A DNA stretch of 13,300 nucleotides from Saprospiraceae bacterium. Lineage in GTDB: Bacteria; Bacteroidota; Bacteroidia; Chitinophagales; Saprospiraceae. Each line of letters starts with the position of its first letter. Positions within the stretch are counted from its first letter, which is position 1. The DNA is taken from positions 1 to 13,300 of the forward strand of contig JAGOIB010000005.1 in NCBI GenBank assembly GCA_017995875.1. The letters are read 5' to 3'. A model generated the notes under the pieces. The model did not search any database. It was not told the DNA's origin and saw only the letters and a program-made list of their open reading frames with translations. Shown here one piece after another: positions 7,197-13,205 of this stretch. The position numbers and the translations under genes were made by a program.

Positions 7197-8807
7197 ATGA
7201 AGAAATTATCGGTAGAAACAATTGCCTTTGGTGTTGTCCTGTTTTTAGGATTACTACCGGTATTGTTTTGTGACTATATAGTAACCGGGGATGGTCCATG
7301 TCACCTGTATAATTCTAAAATATTTCTAAGTTGGGTATTTGAAGGACAGAAAGAATTTTTTAAGCCATTTTATCAGCTAAATCAATTTATTGAACCAAAC
7401 TGGATAACCAATGCCATCCAGATCCCATTATTGAAATGGTTTCCGGTGATTTGGACGGAGAAACTTTTTTTTGGGTTTTATATTTTGGTCTTTTCTTTTG
7501 GCTTCAGAAAAGTAATTGCGGCGATTAATCCAGAATCTGTTTTTCTGGCGTGTATAGGCGTTCTATTCGCCTGGAACATGGTGCTGATGAAAGGCTTTAC
7601 AAATAATGCGTGGAGCATTGCCCTCTGGTTTTGGATACTTGCGTATTGGATCAAAGCCATTCCAAACCCTTCAGCATTTGCCAGTTTCAGGATGGCCATG
7701 TTGTTGTTTCTGCAATATCTTTCTCACCCGATGGGATTTTTCATTTCGCTCTTTTCTATTGGTTGTGTCGTGTTGATTGTTGGTTGGTATGATCTTAGAG
7801 AGAAAGGAGCTGTAACTGTTCTACGATTTTATTTGGATCAAATCTGGAGATTATTGGTGTCCATCATCGCACCTGTGATTTTGTTTCTGCAGTTTTTCCT
7901 GCGCCGGGATTGGAATGCTGAAGCTCAGCATGTTTCTAAGCTCGACCTATGGAATGATCTTCTGCATTTGAAAGCTTTAATCACGTTGAGCAACCAGGAA
8001 CGTATAATCCTGCTCTTGCTTTCTATCATGATTTTATATCTTTTTTCACTTACACTTTTCCAACGCATACGGAAGAAGGCCTTTGTTCGATACGATGGCT
8101 TCATGCTTTTGTTTTTAAGTGTGCTCTCACTGTTTATTTTTCCCCCAACTAGTTTTTCAGGAGGCCTTGAGATTGGAATCCGGCTTGGGATATTTCCGTT
8201 TCTATGTCTTCTTTTTTGGATCGCCACCAATGACTTCAGTGCCCGCATACGTAATGGAGTATCCATCGCCGCAGTTTTGTTTGCGTTGATCTTGACGATG
8301 ATCAGGCTTCCTATTCAAGTAAAGGCATCATCCTATGCATCTGAAATAGTCACTTGTGCTGACCATATCCAGGATACATCCACATTACTTGTCCTTAATT
8401 ATGATTGGGCAGGTAAAACACCGGATGGCAAAGTGATCGCTGATGCGATTTGGCTCTTTCCACATGTTGACTGCTATCTTGGAGCGTACAAGAATTTAGT
8501 CATTTCTGATAACTATGAAACTAACTTCTGGTACTTCCCGATGGTGGAACGCTGGGAAACGAATATGTACTCACAGACAGATAAGGATGGAATCAACTTT
8601 GATCACAGGCCCCCACGAGCTGATATAAACAATTACAAAGGAAGAACCGGTCAATATCTTGACTACGTATTGATGTTGTCATATTCGACAGAATTTGAAG
8701 CCCATCCATATACGCAGGAAATATTTACCCAATTGGACGCAGAGTATGAAAAGGTATTCACCTCTGAGCATGCAAGAGCCATCCTTTACAGGCGGACTAA
8801 GTACTAA
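7197..8807 (+). CDS. Multi-pass membrane protein, possible GT-C-type glycosyltransferase
   Basis: This is a 536-residue integral membrane protein. About nine to ten hydrophobic helices are spread over residues 7-370 (for example 7-26, 113-132, 138-153, 165-197, 218-235, 269-287, 301-316, 328-344, 354-370). A soluble C-terminal domain of about 160 residues follows. After the first helix the loop reads GDGPCHLYNSK (31-41); an acidic residue at this place is the hallmark of GT-C enzymes that use lipid-phosphate sugars, so D32 is a candidate catalytic residue. I do not recognise a named family. It follows the glycosyltransferase gene by 155 bases on the same strand. A role in building an envelope glycan or glycolipid is inference. 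Alternatives are a polymer ligase or an uncharacterised membrane protein. Confidence 0.7.
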   Translation: MKKLSVETIAFGVVLFLGLLPVLFCDYIVTGDGPCHLYNSKIFLSWVFEGQKEFFKPFYQLNQFIEPNWITNAIQIPLLKWFPVIWTEKLFFGFYILVFSFGFRKVIAAINPESVFLACIGVLFAWNMVLMKGFTNNAWSIALWFWILAYWIKAIPNPSAFASFRMAMLLFLQYLSHPMGFFISLFSIGCVVLIVGWYDLREKGAVTVLRFYLDQIWRLLVSIIAPVILFLQFFLRRDWNAEAQHVSKLDLWNDLLHLKALITLSNQERIILLLLSIMILYLFSLTLFQRIRKKAFVRYDGFMLLFLSVLSLFIFPPTSFSGGLEIGIRLGIFPFLCLLFWIATNDFSARIRNGVSIAAVLFALILTMIRLPIQVKASSYASEIVTCADHIQDTSTLLVLNYDWAGKTPDGKVIADAIWLFPHVDCYLGAYKNLVISDNYETNFWYFPMVERWETNMYSQTDKDGINFDHRPPRADINNYKGRTGQYLDYVLMLSYSTEFEAHPYTQEIFTQLDAEYEKVFTSEHARAILYRRTKY

Positions 8808-8818
8808 CCGACGTGTTT

Positions 8819-8843
8819 TACCCTGAATGTGATTCTTTGGGTA
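8819..8843. terminator. Possible terminator hairpin between convergent genes
   Basis: TACCC (8819-8823) pairs with GGGTA (8839-8843), and inside it GAAT (8825-8828) pairs with ATTC (8832-8835) with small bulges. It lies between the end of the membrane protein gene and the end of ndk. It lacks a good T tract on the plus side but has TTTTA (plus strand, 8816-8820) on the side that would serve ndk as an A-rich flank only. Weak call. Confidence 0.35.
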
Positions 8844-8855
8844 GGAAGCAGCTTG

Positions 8856-9278
8856 TTAGCGGAAAATTTCAACCTTGGCAAAATGGAAAGAAGCCTCTAT
8901 CAGGGCATTTTCATCTGAATCTGATCCATGTACTGCATTTTCGCCGATATTTTTAGCAAACAGCGCTCTGATCGTCCCTGGAGCTGCTTTTGCCGGATCG
9001 GTTGCACCAATAAGCGTGCGAAAATCTTCGACTGCATTTTCTTTTTCAAGAACTGCAGCGACAATAGGGCCTGAAGACATGAAATCGACTAATTCTCCAA
9101 AAAAGCCCCTTTCACGGTGGATATCATAGAATTCACCTGCTTTTTCAGCTGAAAGCTTGGTATATTTCATCGCAATGATCTTAAAACCAGCCTTATTGAT
9201 CTGGGCCAGGATAGCTCCGATGTGCCCTGATGCTACTGCGTCAGGCTTGATCATTGTAAAAGTTATGTTACTTGCCAT
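8856..9278 (-). CDS. ndk: Nucleoside diphosphate kinase
   Basis: This enzyme moves the gamma phosphate of ATP to other nucleoside diphosphates through a phosphohistidine, keeping NTP and dNTP pools balanced in the cytosol. At 140 residues it is full length. All the expected active-site residues are visible: K11, Y51, F59, R87, T93, R104, N114 and the phosphorylated H117 in NAVHGSD. It is transcribed divergently from the DHH phosphoesterase gene with overlapping promoters, and converges with the membrane protein gene on its other side. Confidence 0.97.
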   Translation of the reverse strand: MASNITFTMIKPDAVASGHIGAILAQINKAGFKIIAMKYTKLSAEKAGEFYDIHRERGFFGELVDFMSSGPIVAAVLEKENAVEDFRTLIGATDPAKAAPGTIRALFAKNIGENAVHGSDSDENALIEASFHFAKVEIFR

Positions 9279-9323
9279 GTGTGTTTAAGGTATATTTAAA
9301 GCGTTTTTTAGTTCAATGGGGCG

Positions 9324-9352
9324 CAAATTTAACACATTTGTTAGTATCACAA
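9324..9352 (-). promoter_or_regulatory. Promoter of ndk
   Basis: On the minus strand TTG (9350-9352) lies 18 bases upstream of TAAATTTG (9324-9331), which then continues CGCC. This fits the Bacteroidota -33/-7 pattern. The predicted start is about 40 bases before the ndk ATG. Confidence 0.6.
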
Positions 9353-9368
9353 TAAAATTAGACCTTTG
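9337..9368 (+). promoter_or_regulatory. Promoter of the DHH/FKBP operon
   Basis: TTTG (9337-9340) is followed after 20 bases by GACCTTTG (9361-9368), one mismatch from TAnnTTTG, which continues CGCC as the ndk box does. It overlaps the ndk promoter on the opposite strand, so the two may compete or be co-regulated. The predicted leader is about 20 bases. Confidence 0.45.
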
Positions 9369-9395
9369 CGCCCTGAAAAAATCAAGCCGTAATAA

Positions 9396-10403
9396 GTGGA
9401 TTCATTGTATCAATTGATTCGTCAGCCTTCTCGTGTGGTGATTGTCACGCACAAGAATCCCGACGGTGATGCCCTGGGGTCTACACTGGCATTGGCGGCT
9501 GTGCTCCAGAAATTATTGCACACGGTGACGGTGGTTCTTCCAAATGATTTTCCACCCTTGTTCAATTTTCTTCCCGGAATCGATAAAGTCATCATCGGGG
9601 AGATGAATCCTGAGGATGCCATGTCTGCTTTTGAGAAAGCCGATATCATCTTCTGCCTCGATTTCAACTCCCTGGACCGCATAGACAGATTTGGGTTAGA
9701 TGTGATGGCTTCACGTGCTGTAAAAATCCTGATTGATCATCACATAGATCCTGAACCGTTTGCTGATCATATTATTTCAAAGACAGAAGCCAGCTCTACA
9801 GCTGAGTTAGTCTATGATTTCCTGGTAGACAACAGCCTTGAAAAATATATTGATGTACAGATTGCGGAAGCACTCTACACTGGTATACTGATGGATACAG
9901 GTTCTTTCAGGTATGCGACCAATCCTCATGTGTTCGAAATTGCAGCCGCACTGAAGAAGATGGGAATGGACGACTACATGTTGCAGATCCGTTTGTTTAA
10001 CAGCATGACGGAAAAGCAACTTAAGTTGTTGGGCCATTGTCTGGCCAACAGGATGGAATTGATGTCCGAATATCAGGCCGGTATCATCTGGCTCAATAAG
10101 GATGATTATAAAACATGGTCCATCGGCCGTGGCGATACAGAAGGGATTGTCAATTATATACTGATGGTCCGAAACATGAAGATGGCTGTTTTTATTGCAG
10201 AACAGCAAAATGTTACGAAGTTATCCTTCCGTTCCAAGGGCAATATTAATGTACAGGAGATCTGTCATACCTATTTTAATGGAGGAGGCCATCGCAACGC
10301 TTCCGGAGGCCAGCTTAAAGCCAGCGTCGAAGAAACACTGGCCAAAGTCAAAGAGATTATTCCACTAACAATGAATATATATCAATTACAACATGAACAA
10401 TAA
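9396..10403 (+). CDS. DHH/DHHA1 phosphoesterase, NrnA-like
   Basis: This is a 335-residue cytosolic phosphoesterase of the NrnA-like group, whose members degrade short oligoribonucleotides (and pAp or cyclic dinucleotide products) using manganese. The DHH domain shows THKNPDGDALGS (18-29: H19, D23, D25), D89 in FCLDFNS and D114-H115-H116 in LIDHHIDP. MDTGSF (166-171) and the DHHA1 domain motif GGGHRNASG (296-304) follow. The start is GTG at 9396: an in-frame TAA sits immediately before it, and there is no ATG near enough to keep the first strand (VVIVTHKNPDGD). The FKBP gene begins inside its last codons (11-base overlap, 10393-10403), so the two are co-transcribed and probably translationally coupled. 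The exact substrate is not settled by sequence. Confidence 0.9.
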   Translation: MDSLYQLIRQPSRVVIVTHKNPDGDALGSTLALAAVLQKLLHTVTVVLPNDFPPLFNFLPGIDKVIIGEMNPEDAMSAFEKADIIFCLDFNSLDRIDRFGLDVMASRAVKILIDHHIDPEPFADHIISKTEASSTAELVYDFLVDNSLEKYIDVQIAEALYTGILMDTGSFRYATNPHVFEIAAALKKMGMDDYMLQIRLFNSMTEKQLKLLGHCLANRMELMSEYQAGIIWLNKDDYKTWSIGRGDTEGIVNYILMVRNMKMAVFIAEQQNVTKLSFRSKGNINVQEICHTYFNGGGHRNASGGQLKASVEETLAKVKEIIPLTMNIYQLQHEQ

Positions 10404-11283
10404 CTTATTTTTTTCGCTGCTATGCGTTCTCTTAATTGCAGGATGCTCCTCTGAAGGCAAACGTATCAAGTCGCCATCAGGTTACGAATACCAGGTTGTC
10501 CGCAAGGGTGGTTCTGAACCAATCCCGGTCAACAGCTACGTTTTCTTCAACATGTCGCTGACACAGAAGGATTCCGTTTTACAATCTACCGCCACGATGG
10601 GCAAGCCATCCATTCTGAAAGTTATGGATGACAACAAGAGCTATGGCCAGCTCAAAGCGCTTGTTGATATCATCGCTACGTTACATGAAGGTGATAGTCT
10701 TCACTTTTATTTCCCAATGGATTCTTTTGAAAAGGTTCCTCCGGGCTTTGAAGGTTTCAAGGATCCTATGATCTATAAAGTAGGTATCGTCGATGTTATG
10801 GACGAAGCCCGTTTTGAAGCTCATTCTGATTCTATTCAAAAAGAGCAGGAAAAAGTAAGACAGGTTGTTCGCGACCGTTTGCCTGAGATCGAAGCTCTGA
10901 CTAAGAGCAACTATGATGCTTACAAAAAAGGTGATTTCGCCAGTAAGATGCAAACCACTGCATCAGGTTTGAAATATATCATTCATCAGGAAGGTGACGG
11001 CGCTAAACCAGCTAAGGGCGAGCAAGTATCAGTACATTACTATGGAATGCTTGATGCAGATGCCAAGATGTTTGATACCTCGTTCAAGGGCGGTCAGCCT
11101 TACCAGTTTCCTTTAGGTATGGGACAAGTCATTCCAGGTTGGGATGAAGGTCTTTTGTTATTAAACAAGGGTTCAAAAGCAACACTTTTTGTACCGGCAA
11201 GTCTCGCCTATGGTGCAGCAGGTTCTCCTCCGGTGATTCCGGAGAATGCTGATTTGATATTCTATGTTGAATTAGAGAAGTAA
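10393..11283 (+). CDS. FKBP-type peptidyl-prolyl isomerase lipoprotein
   Basis: This is a 296-residue envelope lipoprotein. The signal peptide ends in LIAGC with the lipidated Cys at 18. A canonical FKBP domain occupies about 187-296 (VSVHYYGML, MFDTS, VIPGWDEGLLLLNKG, LAYGAAGSPPVIPENADLIFYVEL), with active-site F227, D228, W250 and Y273 in their expected places. Residues about 25-135 look like a second, decayed FKBP domain: GYEYQVVRKGG, VNSYVFFNMSL and LHEGDSLHFYFP mirror the order of the good domain but lack the GW and Y positions. A charged helical linker (138-185) separates them. It probably assists folding of surface or outer-membrane proteins. It resembles GldI-type lipoproteins of gliding Bacteroidota in class, but GldI identity is not shown. 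Confidence 0.9.
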   Translation: MNNNLFFSLLCVLLIAGCSSEGKRIKSPSGYEYQVVRKGGSEPIPVNSYVFFNMSLTQKDSVLQSTATMGKPSILKVMDDNKSYGQLKALVDIIATLHEGDSLHFYFPMDSFEKVPPGFEGFKDPMIYKVGIVDVMDEARFEAHSDSIQKEQEKVRQVVRDRLPEIEALTKSNYDAYKKGDFASKMQTTASGLKYIIHQEGDGAKPAKGEQVSVHYYGMLDADAKMFDTSFKGGQPYQFPLGMGQVIPGWDEGLLLLNKGSKATLFVPASLAYGAAGSPPVIPENADLIFYVELEK

Positions 11284-11296
11284 TACTAGCTTAAAT

Positions 11297-11340
11297 GGTA
11301 ACGGGTAGTCGAAGGTGGAAACATCCGGCTACCCGTTGCT
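11297..11340 (+). terminator. Long hairpin between the FKBP gene and prfB
   Basis: AACGGGTAGTCG (11300-11311) pairs with CGGCTACCCGTT (11326-11337) with one G-T wobble, and wobble pairs extend the stem outward to about 11297/11340. The loop is about 14 bases. It lies 16 bases after the FKBP stop and about 20 before the prfB ATG. The T run after it is weak (GTTTACT), so it may terminate only partly, letting some FKBP transcription reach prfB. Confidence 0.6.
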
Positions 11341-11361
11341 GTTTACTAAAACAAAAACAGG

Positions 11362-12460
11362 ATGACTGTAGATCAATTTGTAGACCTCAAGACCCGCGTG
11401 GGAGTTTTAGGGAGGTATCTTTGACGTCGCCAGACGAAGACTTCAATTAGAAGAGAAAGAACAACTCACGCTGGACCCTGATTTCTGGTCCGACGCCGAA
11501 AGAGCCGGTGTAGCCCTGAAAGAAATCAAAGCACATAAACATTGGATTTCAAATTTTGAAGCCATCGAGGCCGTCGTTGATGACCTCGGGGTGTTATTGG
11601 AATTTTATGATGCAGGTGAGTCCACAGAAGAAGAGCTGGATGCCGCCTACGCTAAAGCTGTTGAAATAGTTGATGATGTAGAATTTCGCAGCACACTCAA
11701 CAACCCCGAAGATGAATTGTCATGTATCCTCGAGATCAACGCCGGTGCCGGTGGTACCGAGAGTTGTGATTGGTCGGCTATGATCCTTCGTATGTATGTT
11801 ATGTGGGCTGAAAAAAACGGTTATAAAGTTTCAGAGCTCAACAGGCAGGATGGTGATGTAGCTGGTATAAAAAGCGCCGAGATTGAAATCTCTGGTGAAT
11901 ACGCTTACGGAATGCTCAAAGGGGAAAATGGTGTACATCGTTTAGTACGTGTCAGCCCGTTTAATTCTCAAGGCAAGCGAATGACATCCTTTTGTTCGGT
12001 ATTCGTGCATCCATTAATTGATGACAGCATTCAGATAGAGATAAAAACAGATGACCTTGAATGGGATACATTTCGTTCAAGTGGAGCGGGAGGCCAGCAC
12101 GTTAATAAAACTGAATCAGCTGTTCGTGTAAGACACCTTCCGTCGGGTATCGTGTGTGAATGTCAGCAGGAACGGTCGCAGCATCAGAATCGTGAAAAGG
12201 CATTGCAGATGCTTAAATCAAGACTTTACGAAAGGGAAATTGAAAAACGTAACGCAGCACGTGATATGGTTGAAGCCCAGAAGACAAAGAATGAATGGGG
12301 TAGCCAGATACGCAGCTATGTTCTTGATGACCGCAGGGTCAAAGATCATCGCACGCAACACACGGTGCACAATCCTGACCTTACGCTGAATGGCGATCTC
12401 AATGGGTTTATTAAGGCTTATCTGATGTGGAGTAAACGTGGAGACGCAGAGCAGAATTGA
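11362..12460 (+). CDS. prfB: Peptide chain release factor 2 (programmed +1 frameshift)
   Basis: RF2 ends translation at UGA and UAA. The gene starts at ATG 11362, runs 20 codons (MTVDQFVDLKTRVGVLGRYL), meets an in-frame TGA at 11422-11424, and continues in the +1 frame from GAC at 11423 to the stop at 12458-12460, giving 365 residues. The shift site is intact: AGGGAGG (11409-11415) acts as an internal Shine-Dalgarno 3 bases before the slippery CTT, followed by TGAC. The joined protein has the usual N-terminal coiled coil, the SPF stop-recognition motif in RVSPFNSQGKR and the catalytic GGQ in SSGAGGQHVNKTESAVR. RF2 level controls its own shift: when RF2 is scarce, the TGA is read slowly and the +1 shift rises. 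Annotation that begins at an ATG or GTG inside the second frame (for example 11591) would be truncated. The stop codon sits at the start of a heptamer repeat array. Confidence 0.97.
11409..11425 (+). promoter_or_regulatory. RF2 programmed frameshift signal
   Basis: The site reads AGGGAGG TAT CTT TGA C: internal Shine-Dalgarno, slippery CTT, TGA stop and the 3' C that weakens termination. It is nearly identical to the well-studied Escherichia coli site, which has AGGGGG TAT CTT TGA C. Confidence 0.95.
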
Positions 12461-12530
12461 GTGTAGTGTCGAGTTTCGAGTGTCGAGTTTCGAGTGATGA
12501 GTGAAGAGTGACGAGTTTCGAGTGACGATT
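12461..12530 (+). repeat. Degenerate heptamer repeat array after prfB
   Basis: About nine units of 7 bases with the pattern GAGTnnn (GAGTTTC, GAGTGTC, GAGTTTC, GAGTGAT, GAGTGAA, GAGTGAC, GAGTTTC, GAGTGAC) begin directly at the prfB stop, whose TGA is followed by GTGTAGTGTC. Bases 12464-12495 match the reverse complement of 13173-13204 at 31 of 32 positions. Unit phase is kept while the last three bases vary. Confidence 0.88.
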
Positions 12531-12546
12531 TACAATTGCCCCATAG

Positions 12547-12559
12547 CCCCATAATGGGG
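12547..12559. repeat. Small C/G palindrome
   Basis: CCCCAT and ATGGGG flank a single A, giving a hairpin with four C-G pairs and a five-base loop. A second CCCCATA copy lies just upstream (12539-12545). It resembles the C-rich/G-rich hairpins often scattered in Bacteroidota intergenic DNA. Confidence 0.5.
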
Positions 12560-12612
12560 GTAAACGATTTACCACAGACGATTTATATCGAATGCTTCCT
12601 TTAGTTTCATGG

Positions 12613-12632
12613 TTGAGAGGAGTCGAAACAAT
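12613..12632 (+). repeat. REP-like element, copy 1
   Basis: This copy contains the core TTGAGnGnAGTCGAAA (here GAGAGGAGTCGAAAC). The same core recurs at 12668-12683. The motif family TGAGCGnAGTCGAA is a familiar dispersed intergenic repeat in Bacteroidota, as recalled and not checked against a database. Confidence 0.6.
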
Positions 12633-12663
12633 CTCTTTTCATGCTCCATTGAAAAATCTTCCG

Positions 12664-12687
12664 GTCATTGAGCGAAGTCGAAATGAC
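12664..12687 (+). repeat. REP-like element, copy 2
   Basis: This copy has the core TTGAGCGAAGTCGAAA and is flanked by the inverted pair GTCATT (12664-12669) and AATGAC (12682-12687), so it can fold into an imperfect hairpin. It leads directly into heptamer-like sequence (GATTGAC, GAGTATC, GATTCAC). Confidence 0.65.
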
Positions 12688-12737
12688 GATTGACGAGTAT
12701 CGATTCACACGTTAATGACCAGGTATCAGGTATCCAT
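12688..12737. repeat. Degenerate heptamer-like stretch
   Basis: The units GATTGAC, GAGTATC and GATTCAC, then two copies of AGGTATC (12721-12734), keep a 7-base period but are more diverged than the main arrays. This stretch overlaps the 3' end of the interrupted membrane-protein frame. Confidence 0.5.
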
Positions 12738-13020
12738 CACTTGATTTTGCAAAATAAATCAAACTAATAAATACCAAGACAACATATGAAGTAAATTCAG
12801 AACTTAATATGAATAGCAAGGTTGATTTGGTTAATTCCTTTGTTTTGTTAAATTTTCTGATTAACTAATAAACAAAATAAAAAACAATTACACCCTCAAA
12901 CAAATAATAAGAGAATATTTCTATAAAATCATTGGGCTTGTTGAAAATAAATTTATAAGCACCTAGTACAATTAGGACAAGGTGTGTGACTACAAATAAT
13001 ATATTGACAACTATATTCAT
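12712..13020 (-). pseudogene. Interrupted small membrane protein gene (in-frame amber codon)
   Basis: From ATG 13018-13020 the minus strand encodes 51 residues to a TAG at 12865-12867, then stays open in the same frame for 50 more codons to a TAA at 12712-12714. The 101 sense codons give three clear hydrophobic helices: about 1-26 (NIVVNILFVVTHLVLIVLG), 35-55 (SYYLFEGVIVFYFVY up to the TAG) and 69-90 (STLLFILSSE, then SYVVLVFISLIYFA), separated by charged turns (NKPND; RKFNKTKELTK). An AGGAA (minus strand, 13028-13032) sits 7 bases before the ATG. The segment 12781-13020 is only about 25% GC by count, so a long near-open frame is not expected by chance. I do not recognise the family. It is most likely a gene broken by one nonsense mutation; alternatives are two small genes, a readthrough product, or a sequencing error. 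The last residues (DGYLIPGH) fall in heptamer-like repeat, so the original end may be lost. Confidence 0.55.
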
Positions 13021-13098
13021 GTTAAGATTCCTGATCAATTTTGCTATCCAATTTATGAATAAAACATCTTAACAATTTTCGATTGACGTATCACAATT

Positions 13099-13120
13099 CC
13101 CCCTTTCAGGGGGCAGGGGG
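13099..13120. repeat. C/G-rich hairpin element
   Basis: CCCCC (13099-13103), the loop TTTCA, GGGGG (13109-13113), CA, then a second GGGGG (13116-13120), which allows two alternative hairpins. It lies between the AT-rich interrupted gene and the cutA-side heptamer array. Confidence 0.6.
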
Positions 13121-13205
13121 TTAGAAGATTCACAATTCACACTCTTCCCTCACACAATACTTGCCTCTCGAAACTCGAAACTCGTCACTCGAAACTCGAC
13201 ACTAA
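13121..13205 (-). repeat. Degenerate heptamer repeat array at the cutA 3' end
   Basis: The best part is 13166-13204: on the plus strand, units CTCGAAA, CTCGAAA, CTCGTCA, CTCGAAA, CTCGACA. In the sense of cutA these are GAGTnnn-type units like those after prfB. Towards 13121 the units decay (GATTCAC, AATTCAC, ACTCTTC, CCTCACA). The cutA stop codon lies inside the array. Confidence 0.85.

Noticed and set aside
11591..12460. Treating prfB as a 289-residue gene starting at 11591
   Set aside because: The upstream sequence encodes the RF2 N-terminal domain across a clear +1 frameshift site, giving the normal 365-residue protein.
12461..13184. Insertion sequence or integron between prfB and cutA
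   Set aside because: No transposase or integrase frame, no target-site duplication and no attC-like site is visible; only repeats and the interrupted small membrane gene.
12461..13205. CRISPR array
   Set aside because: The repeats are 7 bp, contiguous and degenerate with no unique spacers, and no cas genes are present.
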